From positions 1-25,678 of IMG/VR virus record IMGVR_UViG_3300024974_000016: a stretch of DNA of 25,678 nt; one strand, written 5' to 3'. Under the pieces are notes generated by a model. The model worked only from the letters and a program-made list of their open reading frames with translations. It was not told the DNA's origin and made no database searches. The DNA is from a virus. The translations under genes were made by a program, and so were the position numbers. Positions 12,091 through 18,921 of the stretch are shown piece after piece; the first letter of the stretch is position 1; each line of letters opens with the position of its first letter.

Positions 12091-12693
12091 ATGCATTCTT
12101 GTATCCAGAAAGCGATAATTCTTGCAGTCCTGGTGTCAGTGCCAACAGTAAGTTTCGCAAAAGAAAAAAACAAAGAATCAATACGATTGTATCCACAACA
12201 TAATATCTCTGCTGTTCATAAACCAATTAATGCCATGAAAGCCAAGGCAATTGTCTACTACATTGTGGATGAATATAAAGTCCCGGAAGCTAAGGCAAAA
12301 TTTATAGTTAATGAAGCTATTAAACATGGTACTAATACTGGTATTAGTCCAGAATTAGTTTTAGCAGTTATTGGTGTTGAATCATCTTTTAAAGAGAAAG
12401 CGGTAAGTTCGCATGGAGCCAGGGGCTTGATGCAAGTGCTTGCTTCTTCCCATAAAGAGAAGGTTAAAAGTATTGGTGGAGTTAGATCATTATATAACCC
12501 TAGTAAGAACATCCTTCTTGGGTGTAATATTCTAGCTGAGTATAAAGATGCCAGTGATGGAAATTTAAGAAGAACTTTGTTGCGTTATAATGGGAGTTTG
12601 GGTAATCGAAGATCCAAATACCCAGATAAAGTGATGGCAGAACTGCGTGACATTAAACGTGCTTCTACCCAATTAGCGTTAGCTCAAAATTGA
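12091..12693 (+). CDS. secreted lytic transglycosylase (SLT domain)
   Basis: A 200-residue peptidoglycan-cleaving enzyme. A Sec signal peptide is clear: a short N-region with lysine (MHSCIQK), hydrophobic core AIILAVLVSVPTV, and cleavage probably after SFA (residue 23). The goose-type/SLT catalytic domain runs from about 85: SPELVLAVIGVESSF with catalytic E97, then GARGLMQV (109-116), NPSKNILLGCNILAEY (136-151) and LLRYNGS (163-169) in family order. AAAGGAG about 9 bases upstream supports the start. The signal peptide sends it to the periplasm without a holin, unlike tail lysozymes. Its own strong sigma70 promoter suggests expression from the start of infection. Possible roles are lysis or making room for envelope-spanning phage functions. 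Confidence 0.86.
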   Translation: MHSCIQKAIILAVLVSVPTVSFAKEKNKESIRLYPQHNISAVHKPINAMKAKAIVYYIVDEYKVPEAKAKFIVNEAIKHGTNTGISPELVLAVIGVESSFKEKAVSSHGARGLMQVLASSHKEKVKSIGGVRSLYNPSKNILLGCNILAEYKDASDGNLRRTLLRYNGSLGNRRSKYPDKVMAELRDIKRASTQLALAQN

Positions 12694-12704
12694 CGAGGTA
12701 ATAA

Positions 12705-12932
12705 ATGTGTGATAATTATGATGAGATTCAAAGGTTTTCAAGTATTATCTTTGAACGAGTGAAAAGGGGTAATCTTGATTACTTAGACAGTATTGTATCC
12801 TATTGTGAAGAACATGCAATTGAAGTTGATACAATTGTAGATTTAATCTCACCATCATTAAAAGCTGAGATTGAACAAGAAGCTCTTAGTTTGAGATTGA
12901 TTACGTCAACAACACAACGCTTGACAATTTAA
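12705..12932 (+). CDS. gp33: late transcription co-activator (T4 gp33-like)
   Basis: A 75-residue protein whose core aligns with T4 gp33. YLDSIVSYCEEHAIEVDTIV (about 26-45), then DLISPSLKAEIEQEALSLRLI, corresponds to the gp33 helices YLEATTAFLEENSIPE... and ...SGIIEKIQSEAIDENLL. gp33 binds the beta-flap of host RNA polymerase and connects it to the sliding clamp, activating late promoters together with gp55. The N-terminus is shorter than in T4, and the short hydrophobic C-terminal end that contacts the clamp in T4 appears to be TSTTQRLTI here. GAGGT lies 5-6 bases before the ATG. The gene is followed at once by gp59, whose -35 box overlaps its last codons. Confidence 0.78.
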   Translation: MCDNYDEIQRFSSIIFERVKRGNLDYLDSIVSYCEEHAIEVDTIVDLISPSLKAEIEQEALSLRLITSTTQRLTI

Positions 12933-12949
12933 CAAAGTTGTGATATAAT
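12921..12949 (+). promoter_or_regulatory. consensus sigma70 promoter abutting the gp59 start (leaderless)
   Basis: TTGACA (12921-12926), 17-bp spacer ending GTTGTGA, TATAAT (12944-12949), extended -10 TGA. The ATG of gp59 at 12956 is 6 bases after the -10 box, exactly the expected +1. The -35 box lies inside the last codons of gp33. Confidence 0.88.
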
Positions 12950-12955
12950 GTTCCG

Positions 12956-13561
12956 ATGATTACTGCTTATACAACATGTTGCCTCTACAGGGCATTGAAA
13001 CTTCATTTTACCTCTGATTATGATTTTTTTCAGTATCACGGTAAAATTAAATACACAGTGGCTCAATTCACTGGTAATTCACATAAATTTGTCTATGAAA
13101 AGTTAGCAAAGAAGTATGAGAACGAATCTACAATAACGGATTTCTTCATTGCTAACTTTTTAGAAAATCCTAATGTTTGGGTTCAAGATTTGGGTAATCA
13201 AGAATCTCACGAAAATTATATTGACTTTCTCCGTAGAAAGCAGTCATTGAAATACATTTTCCAAAAAGATTTAGATTTCATTTTTGATGACATTCATTAT
13301 AAAAATGGTGATATTCTCAAAAGTAAATCAGGGGAGTATCCAGAATTGCTGCTATATACTATCAGTAAGGAAATAAATCTGGAAACTTTAGTGATTCTAA
13401 ATAATTTTACAGGGATCGTAACTAAATGGGATACAAAAATAAGTGATGATATAATTTGGCCTATTTTTAGGGCTAAACTCTTAAAATACAGACCATTTTT
13501 AAATTATGATGACTCTGATTTTCGTTCTATCTTTAAGGAATATATAAAGATAATTCGTTAA
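12956..13561 (+). CDS. gp59: helicase-loading protein (T4 gp59-like)
   Basis: This 201-residue homologue of T4 gp59 loads the gp41 replicative helicase onto gp32-covered forks and coordinates polymerase at D-loops. Family features: an N-terminal all-helical HMG-like part, RALKLHFTSDYDFFQYHGKI (about 12-31), matching T4 KLYLMIKQHMNGKYDVIKYN. FVYEKLAKKYENESTITDFF and ANFLENPNVWVQDL (about 45-79) correspond to T4 FFQKLSEKYKLKEL ... SNLVANQDAWIGDI. YIDFLRRKQSLKYIFQKDL and the late KLLKYRPFLN (about 174-183) match as well. There is no Shine-Dalgarno sequence; the promoter puts +1 at the ATG. Its place between gp33 and gp32 matches their functional partnership. Confidence 0.88.
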   Translation: MITAYTTCCLYRALKLHFTSDYDFFQYHGKIKYTVAQFTGNSHKFVYEKLAKKYENESTITDFFIANFLENPNVWVQDLGNQESHENYIDFLRRKQSLKYIFQKDLDFIFDDIHYKNGDILKSKSGEYPELLLYTISKEINLETLVILNNFTGIVTKWDTKISDDIIWPIFRAKLLKYRPFLNYDDSDFRSIFKEYIKIIR

Positions 13562-13625
13562 ATTCTTTGGTCGCATAGAATTAAAATAATGTGATAAATA
13601 AAACTGTCGAAAATGAGTGTAAACT

Positions 13626-13671
13626 ATTGTAGATAAAATTGTAAATAAATTGTTAATAAGGTGTAAATAAT
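13626..13671 (+). promoter_or_regulatory. four tandem 11-12 nt repeats in the gp32 leader, candidate autoregulatory operator
   Basis: Units: ATTGTAGATAAA (13626-13637), ATTGTAAATAA (13638-13648), ATTGTTAATAAG (13649-13660) and GTGTAAATAAT (13661-13671). They run up to the ATG and include the AAGGTG ribosome binding site. The sequence is A/U-rich and cannot fold. T4 gp32 is known to repress its own translation by coating an unstructured leader; this region looks suited for that. Confidence 0.5.
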
Positions 13672-14589
13672 ATGGATTTTAGTAAATTAAAGAAATCATC
13701 TAACCTAGAAAAACTAACCAAAGCAGTTGAAGCTATGTCCGCTGGTGGTGGTGATCGAAATGATGACTCTAATGAATATTGGAAGTTGAGCGTTGATAAA
13801 AGTGGAAATGGATTTGCGATCATAAGATTCCTACCTACTCCTCCACAAGATATTGAAGCTGATGGGTTACCTTGGGTTAAATACTTTGATCATGGGTTCC
13901 AAGGTCCTGGTGGTTGGTATATTGAGAAATCTCTAACTACTTTAGGTCAAGAAGATCCAGTTAGTGCGTATAATTCGGAATTATGGTCAACTGGTCTGGA
14001 ATCGAATAAGGAAATTGCAAGGAAGCAAAAACGTAGATTACATTATGTAGCTAATATCTACGTTGTAAAGGATTCAAAGAATCCAGAGAATGAAGGTAGA
14101 TGTTTCAAATATATTTTTGGAAAGAAGATATTTGAAAAAATTACCGGTGCAATGAATCCTCAATTCGAAGATGAACAAGCATTTGATCCATTTGATTTGT
14201 GGAATGGTGCAAACTTCAAATTGAAGGTTAAAAAGGTGGATGGTTATCCAAGCTATGAGTCTTCTGAATTTGAGTCACCTGCTCCATTGTTTGAAGATGA
14301 TGCTAAATTGGAAAAGATTTGGAAACAAGAATATTCCTTGTTGGAAATTCTAAATCCAAAGAACTTCAAATCGTATGCTGAATTGGATACACGTTTAAAG
14401 AGAGTATTGGGTTTAACTGCTACTCCTAAGAACAAAACCGCAGAAGAGTATACCACCAGTGCATTTGGTAATACCGAAACCAAAGCACCGCAAACGGTAA
14501 GTTCAGCTAAGTCCGAACCAAAGGAAGATCTGCCATTTGACATGGATGACGATGAAATGAGCTACTTTGCAAGTCTAGTTGACGAGTAA
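13672..14589 (+). CDS. gp32: single-stranded DNA-binding protein (T4 gp32-like)
   Basis: This 305-residue SSB coats ssDNA in replication, recombination and repair, and recruits gp59. The N-terminal cooperativity segment has the basic LAST-type motif KLKKSSN (5-11). The OB core shows EYWKLSVDKSGNGFAIIRFLP (35-55), WVKYFDHGF (68-76), GGWYIEKSL, HYVANIYVVKDSKNPENEG (124-142) and FKYIFGKKIFEKI, all matching T4. The zinc site is lost: H74 remains but the T4 cysteines (C77, C87, C90) are replaced, and the CPVC segment reads EDPVSAYN. The C-terminus is acidic (DMDDDEMSYFASLVDE), as needed for partner binding. AAGGTG precedes the ATG, and a strong terminator follows. Confidence 0.94.
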   Translation: MDFSKLKKSSNLEKLTKAVEAMSAGGGDRNDDSNEYWKLSVDKSGNGFAIIRFLPTPPQDIEADGLPWVKYFDHGFQGPGGWYIEKSLTTLGQEDPVSAYNSELWSTGLESNKEIARKQKRRLHYVANIYVVKDSKNPENEGRCFKYIFGKKIFEKITGAMNPQFEDEQAFDPFDLWNGANFKLKVKKVDGYPSYESSEFESPAPLFEDDAKLEKIWKQEYSLLEILNPKNFKSYAELDTRLKRVLGLTATPKNKTAEEYTTSAFGNTETKAPQTVSSAKSEPKEDLPFDMDDDEMSYFASLVDE

Positions 14590-14603
14590 ATAACTCATAA
14601 AGG

Positions 14604-14629
14604 AAAGGGAGCGCAATGCTCCCTTTTTT
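14604..14629 (+). terminator. rho-independent terminator after gp32
   Basis: AAAGGGAGC (14604-14612), loop GCAAT and GCTCCCTTT (14618-14626), then T-rich sequence. It sits between the convergent gp32 and tape-measure-like genes and may also weakly stop transcripts from the other side. Confidence 0.9.
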
Positions 14630-14632
14630 ATT

Positions 14633-16663
14633 TTACCACATCCACATATTATCCATTGTAGTTTGTAGTTGTATAGGATCATCAAAGTTTCTTACATTAG
14701 GTATTTGTAATGGTTGATAGTGTGGGCTTTTATTTCCAGTATCACTTTTAGCTGCCTGTGGAGCCGCTGGAGCCGCGATGATGATTGGTGCTTGGGTAGT
14801 ATTAGGGTTAGGTCTCTCAACGCCTGGAGCCGGTATAGGTGGCATATCTTTAACCCCTTGCATAGATTTATCAATAGGAGTTAAATCTGGATCATCACGC
14901 ATAACAGAGAATACTGAACCTTTAGATACAATTTTGTTTAGGTTGTTTAAATGCCCTCTTCTTCGTTCATCATGTGATCTCCAATCAAAATGTGCTCCAG
15001 ATTTCAGTGTATCCTGTCCATATGCCCATTTGATATATCCTTGACCTAGTAACTTAGCTGCAACTTCTGGGTCTATATTTTCATTCTCCATGAAGCTACC
15101 AACGTTATATTTTCCGCTCAATAATTCTTGTTTTGAAAATTCTGCCATTGTGTTTAGAGAATCTTGACCTTGAACCATGCCTCCATTTTTATCTATTAAC
15201 CCTTTCTCCGATAATTCAGCATACAAAGCTTTTTTCCTATCACCTTGCCAACTAAAGAACCCCATGTTTGATTTACCATTGGCGGCGTCTTTATGGTTCC
15301 CGAAGATAGTTTTTGCATTGAAACTGTTTTCTCTACCCACTTCTGCCGTCAAGGCTTTCGCTTGATTTTCACTGAACCCTGCTTTTAAGAATGAATTGTA
15401 GACTTTAACCATCATGTCATCTTTTTGATTAAGCTTTCCCTTTGGAGTGAATACTGACATTGGAGAAGTGAACCAATCTTTAACTTTACTCCATGTACTT
15501 TTTTCTTCTCCTTGTTGTTGGGTAGGAGCCGCTTCTGATTCTCCGCCTAAAAGACCTAAGAATCCAGCCGCAGCAGGTAGTGCTGCTATCCCATTTGCTA
15601 GATTAAACTTCCCAGATTTTTCCTCGTCTGTGTACTCTGAAATCAATTGTGATGGAGCATATGAATCTGAGCTACCCCCTTCATAAATTCTAGATAAACG
15701 ATTCGCCCTATCAAGGTCTCCTGATATATCATCTGATGTAAAGCGCTCTACCATTCTTCCAGTATCTCTAGAAATTGATCTAGTTGTCTCATCAATATTT
15801 TTTACAGATTCATATATTTTTTCTAATATATCTCTGGCACAACAAGCCCCTTCTTCTCCGTCTCTTTTTTCATGTGCAATTGCGGGGTTGAAGTATCCAT
15901 CCCCAACATCATTATTTGATTCGATAGATGATCTTACTGGTGACAAATTGCCAACTGGAGCTTGTGATTGTTCCGGTTTATCTGCATTAGCCACCACTGG
16001 AGTTTTATCTCCTCCACCAAAAAGTGAAGACAATAAGGCCAATTTACCAAAGTTTTTTGCTAAATTACCAGAGAATGCTTTACCTGTATCACCAATCCGT
16101 TTACCTAGCCCATTTTTAGCTGCTCCAGCCGCTACTCCTTCTGCCTCCGCTGCTGCTAATTCTTCCTCTGCTAGCAGTTCTGTCGTAGCAGTACGATCTA
16201 CTTCTTGTCTAGCTAATTGTTCTTGTGCTTCACGGTTTTGTTTGGCTCTTTCTTTTCTGGCTTTTCTATTACCAAATACATTCTTTTGTTTCGCCTTTGG
16301 AGCAGGAGGCTTTACTTTTGGCTGTTTACCCGTGAATGGATTAGCTTCTTCCTTGATTTCCCCCTTGGTATTTTTCTTGAACCATTTTTCACCAATTTTA
16401 AATAGACTTCTAACTCCCTTTTGGAATTTGTATCCTACTTTAAACGGTGCTGCTCCTGCCGCAATAGGCGACATAGCTGCCGCTGTTAAGGCTACGTCTA
16501 CTGGGTCTTCTGGGTCGAATATGAAATCTTTGGATAATTGTTTTACATTTTCCGCAGAGAAGAATGAATCATCCTCCTGCTGATTATGTAATTTCTCCAT
16601 CTCTTTAATATCTTGCTCGGTGAATTGACTTGATGGGTTTTCTATTGTTAGTTTATTGCTCAT
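14633..16663 (-). CDS. tape-measure/baseplate-hub-like protein with tail-lysozyme domain
   Basis: A 676-residue virion protein. Residues 55-75 and 205-218 are hydrophobic (LTAAAMSPIAAGAAP, KLALLSSLFGGG), and 356-375 again (NGIAALPAAAGFLGLLGG). Between lie charged, Ala/Glu/Lys-rich helices (130-185), as in tape-measure proteins. Residues about 415-575 resemble the phage tail lysozyme domain: VYNSFLKAGFSENQAKALTAEVGRENSFNAK (E445 probable catalytic residue), then SNMGFFSWQGDRKKAL. The C-terminus is Pro/Ala-rich. It lies directly downstream of gp26-like and the 59-codon ORF, as tape-measure genes follow G/GT chaperones. Thus it may combine the T4 gp29 role with the cell-wall-cutting activity missing from gp5 here. 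AAAGG is about 10 bases upstream of the ATG. Confidence 0.7.
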   Translation of the reverse strand: MSNKLTIENPSSQFTEQDIKEMEKLHNQQEDDSFFSAENVKQLSKDFIFDPEDPVDVALTAAAMSPIAAGAAPFKVGYKFQKGVRSLFKIGEKWFKKNTKGEIKEEANPFTGKQPKVKPPAPKAKQKNVFGNRKARKERAKQNREAQEQLARQEVDRTATTELLAEEELAAAEAEGVAAGAAKNGLGKRIGDTGKAFSGNLAKNFGKLALLSSLFGGGDKTPVVANADKPEQSQAPVGNLSPVRSSIESNNDVGDGYFNPAIAHEKRDGEEGACCARDILEKIYESVKNIDETTRSISRDTGRMVERFTSDDISGDLDRANRLSRIYEGGSSDSYAPSQLISEYTDEEKSGKFNLANGIAALPAAAGFLGLLGGESEAAPTQQQGEEKSTWSKVKDWFTSPMSVFTPKGKLNQKDDMMVKVYNSFLKAGFSENQAKALTAEVGRENSFNAKTIFGNHKDAANGKSNMGFFSWQGDRKKALYAELSEKGLIDKNGGMVQGQDSLNTMAEFSKQELLSGKYNVGSFMENENIDPEVAAKLLGQGYIKWAYGQDTLKSGAHFDWRSHDERRRGHLNNLNKIVSKGSVFSVMRDDPDLTPIDKSMQGVKDMPPIPAPGVERPNPNTTQAPIIIAAPAAPQAAKSDTGNKSPHYQPLQIPNVRNFDDPIQLQTTMDNMWMW

Positions 16664-16668
16664 TTATT

Positions 16669-16848
16669 TTAACCTTTGTTTTGGTTCTGCTTTTCTTTTT
16701 CTTCGCGTAAATGTTGAATCAACAACCCAATATAAATCTCACGTTCCCAGGGGATCATACCATCAAGCTCTGATAAACTATATCCATGATGAGTTTTTAA
16801 CGCAAAATTCATCTTGTAATAGCTTGCCAGAGTTACATTACCGAGCAT
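16669..16848 (-). CDS. 59-codon ORF, probable -1 frameshift extension of gp26-like protein (lambda T-like)
   Basis: The frame reads MLGNVTLASYYKMNFALKTH, then HGYSLSELDGMIPWEREIYI and GLLIQHLREEKEKQ. The YSLSELDGMIPWEREIYIGLL segment resembles the second part of tail assembly chaperone pairs, which often contain a 'L..M.WEE' core. Its ATG overlaps the stop of gp26-like (TAATG), so re-initiation is possible. The nearest Shine-Dalgarno sequence is 22 bases upstream, too far for normal initiation, but is ideally placed to stimulate frameshifting at the T-heptamer (16860-16854). By -1 shift the product is a 298-residue fusion: 237 residues of gp26-like, then Tyr-Leu and these 59. It ends 6 bases before the tape-measure-like gene. 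Confidence 0.72.
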   Translation of the reverse strand: MLGNVTLASYYKMNFALKTHHGYSLSELDGMIPWEREIYIGLLIQHLREEKEKQNQNKG

Positions 16849-17564
16849 TAGGTAAAAAAATCGAATATGTCCTCCACGACAATTTCATGGTTCATTCCAC
16901 ATTTTGTACAATTAATATCAACTTTCTTGATGATTTGTGGTTGATTTTTAAAAAATTGCTCAATCTTATAGAATTGTGTTGGGGTTAATTGTTCAAGATA
17001 TTCTACAACATTCTTGATTGGCATATCCTTGGTATAATAAACATTATCCTTATCATAGATGTACTCTACGTTTTTTGCAATATCCAAGAATAATTTATCT
17101 ATCTCTGGTAATTCTTCTGTCGTAGGAGATTCTAATTTCTCATATGATAACTTTATCCCCTCTTCATCGGAAAATGTGATGGTTGGCTCTACTCCCTTTG
17201 TCACCTCTAAATCAGTTAACAAATTTAAATCATGGTATAAGATATTGCCACATGCCTTACCATTTACCGGATTCTCACATTTATATTTCAGTTCTATTAT
17301 CTCTGATTCTGATCTAGCTCTGAGGTTGTAGAATAGATACTCTGAATCGACTATAGGTAATGTATCTAAATCAACACTGGAGGAAATGACACAGTTGTTG
17401 ATAATCTGTTTCATGGTATCGATCAATTCGACATTATCTTCTGATTCAACTGCCATAGTCAATAGCTTACGTTCCTTGACAACGTAAGGTCTGAATTTAA
17501 TTACTGCTCCAGAAATCGGTAAGATAATGTTATGAACTGGGTAATCATGTTTTGGTAAATGCAT
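16848..17564 (-). CDS. gp26: baseplate protein, T4 gp26 family, with two cysteine pairs
   Basis: A 238-residue member of the T4 baseplate protein family (gp26). The N-terminal pattern HDYPVHNIILPISGAVIKFRPYVVKERKLL (about 6-35) is the family start (short beta strands, then R-P-[FY]-x-V-[KR]-[ED]). LEQLTPTQFYKIEQFFKNQPQI and a final KVDINCTKCGMNHEIVVEDIFDFF close it. Cysteines form two groups (KCENPVNGKACGN around 112-124 and CTKC near 219-222), probably one zinc ribbon. The gene ends in a frameshift site leading to the 59-codon ORF. In T4, gp26 acts in central hub assembly. Here its position and frameshift suggest that this family plays the part of tail-tube chaperone G. The start lacks a close ribosome binding site. 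Confidence 0.83.
   Translation of the reverse strand: MHLPKHDYPVHNIILPISGAVIKFRPYVVKERKLLTMAVESEDNVELIDTMKQIINNCVISSSVDLDTLPIVDSEYLFYNLRARSESEIIELKYKCENPVNGKACGNILYHDLNLLTDLEVTKGVEPTITFSDEEGIKLSYEKLESPTTEELPEIDKLFLDIAKNVEYIYDKDNVYYTKDMPIKNVVEYLEQLTPTQFYKIEQFFKNQPQIIKKVDINCTKCGMNHEIVVEDIFDFFT
16854..16875 (-). other. programmed -1 ribosomal frameshift site (GGAGG - 10 nt - T_TTT_TTT)
   Basis: On the minus strand, GGAGG (16875-16871) is followed by exactly 10 bases and then seven T (16860-16854). In the gp26-like frame these read GAT TTT TTT ACC TAA, so the heptamer has the X_XXY_YYZ register. An upstream Shine-Dalgarno at this distance is the known stimulator in E. coli dnaX. No strong downstream stem was seen. 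Confidence 0.72.
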
Positions 17565-17570
17565 AAAATG

Positions 17571-18401
17571 TTATAGTCCTATTTTTCCTGTTATAGATGA
17601 TACCGTAAACCCAGATAAACCTATGTTTGGTAATATCGAGGCTATTGCTTGTGGGTTATTGCTCTCAATTGCGCCCTTGATAGTATTTATTGCCGCAACC
17701 CCTTTGATGCCTGCTGTAATAAATGGGTCTAGCCCACCTCTACTATAGTCACCATTATTCTCTACCTGACTGAACATATATTCATACTCAGTGTACGCGA
17801 ATGTTACAGACAATGACATAGCTGAATTTTGATCAGTCCATGATAATGAATTCTGATTAATTGCTATTGGAAATGCATCAATCAACTTAACTCGTATAAG
17901 AGGTTCTCCTGTACTGGCATATTGGGCGATATAAATATCCCTCACATATTGGTCTTTATATTTCAAATTGTAGGTGGTTGGTCCAGCGGGAGACCCAGAG
18001 GGGCTTAATTTTTGTTCATATCTCCCAGTTATATCAGTCATCCACCCTAAGAAATAATTTCTAGTTAATTCTATACCTGATCCGTGTGTGTAAAATCCTA
18101 GGTTAATGTCATTATAGCTTGCCATTGTTGGAAACTTTTCAACAACACCATAAATTTTCTGCTGGACAAAACCAAGAGATTCTCCAGGTAGTTCTGCTGA
18201 GTGACAAACGAACCTTGTGTCTAAGTAATCCTTTTTTTGAGAGGAATTTGATATTATCTTACTGCCAATATACACATCAAAATAAGATGTTCTACTCACA
18301 TCAAAGGCTAATAAGTGGGCTAATGCATTTTCATATTTTGTATCTGATGTTTCTGGTCCAGAACCACGAACCGCATCTGATAATATATCTAATACAGACA
18401 T
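17571..18401 (-). CDS. gp54: tail tube initiator / baseplate protein (T4 gp54-like)
   Basis: A 276-residue protein of the tail-tube fold. The segment CHSAELPGESLGFVQQKIYG (67-86) matches the 'LPG...K.YG' element of tube proteins. DINLGFYTHGSGIELTRNYFLGWM (98-121) is the strand-and-helix pair typical of gp19/gp54. EPLIRVKLIDAFPIAINQNSLSWTDQNSAMSLSVTFAYTEYEY (165-207) is the strongly conserved C-terminal part (KL-x-[DG]-x-[YF]P). The length, longer than gp19 (163 residues), and the location among baseplate genes favour gp54, which caps the baseplate hub and starts tube polymerisation. A phage-specific alternative is a second tube-like protein. AAGGAAG is 6-7 bases before the ATG, inside the end of the previous gene. 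Confidence 0.72.
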   Translation of the reverse strand: MSVLDILSDAVRGSGPETSDTKYENALAHLLAFDVSRTSYFDVYIGSKIISNSSQKKDYLDTRFVCHSAELPGESLGFVQQKIYGVVEKFPTMASYNDINLGFYTHGSGIELTRNYFLGWMTDITGRYEQKLSPSGSPAGPTTYNLKYKDQYVRDIYIAQYASTGEPLIRVKLIDAFPIAINQNSLSWTDQNSAMSLSVTFAYTEYEYMFSQVENNGDYSRGGLDPFITAGIKGVAAINTIKGAIESNNPQAIASILPNIGLSGFTVSSITGKIGL

Positions 18402-18402
18402 T

Positions 18403-18921
18403 TTAATCTTCCTTTATTTTTTCTAGTGATTCCTGCCATACCTCTTCTTTTGACATTTTGATAAAATGTTCTAAGGACAATGAGGCAACAAATTCCCATT
18501 CCTCTGGTGGGATTGGTTTAATGGTTGATCTGATATGTGAATATAGATATTGTTTTATACAGGGTTTATATTCACTGAATATTGGAAAATCTCTTAACTG
18601 TTCATAGTTAAGTAAGAATTCTCCGGTGTTATTCTTGAATGATTTTAACTTTTTAAGAAAATTCATTCTTATTTTAGGTGGTAGATAATGTAAATTTAAT
18701 CCAATAAACCCCTTTGAGTTTAATCGTAATACTAGCACAATAGGAAAGGTATCATAATATGGTAATACATCCTTAAGTTTTGGGTCATATTTATAGAGGT
18801 ATAAATTTCCAGACTCAAACTTACTAGATAAAGCAGTTTTGTAGGCTAGTTTACGTAAATTTTTCTTGAACCATTTGACTGATTCAGTTAATGACTCTTT
18901 GCGCCAGTTATAATTATCCAT
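18403..18921 (-). CDS. conserved T4-like phage protein, 172 aa, probable structural or assembly role
   Basis: Function not known. The central sequence GNLYLYKYDPKLKDVLPYYDTFPIVLVLRLNSKGFIGLNLHYLPPKIRMNFL (about 38-89) has a pattern I remember from many T4-like phages: Y-x-P-x-x-K-x-x-LPYYD-x-FP, then GLNLHYLP. The C-terminal half is helical and charged. No catalytic motif is visible. It lies between gp4 and gp54-like, overlapping the gp4 stop by one base (TAATG), so it is surely expressed late with them. Head-tail completion or baseplate assembly is plausible from context, but not shown by the sequence. Confidence 0.72.
   Translation of the reverse strand: MDNYNWRKESLTESVKWFKKNLRKLAYKTALSSKFESGNLYLYKYDPKLKDVLPYYDTFPIVLVLRLNSKGFIGLNLHYLPPKIRMNFLKKLKSFKNNTGEFLLNYEQLRDFPIFSEYKPCIKQYLYSHIRSTIKPIPPEEWEFVASLSLEHFIKMSKEEVWQESLEKIKED

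Noticed and set aside
13561-13582. AATTCT/AGAATT hairpin after gp59 as a terminator
   Set aside because: Weak A/T stem with a 10-base loop and no T-run following; read-through into gp32 is likely.
15888-16583. 231-codon frame opposite the tape-measure-like gene
   Set aside because: Mirror of the Ala/Lys/Glu-rich coding strand; Ser/Leu/Ala-rich with no family match and no start signal, while the minus-strand gene has clear domains.
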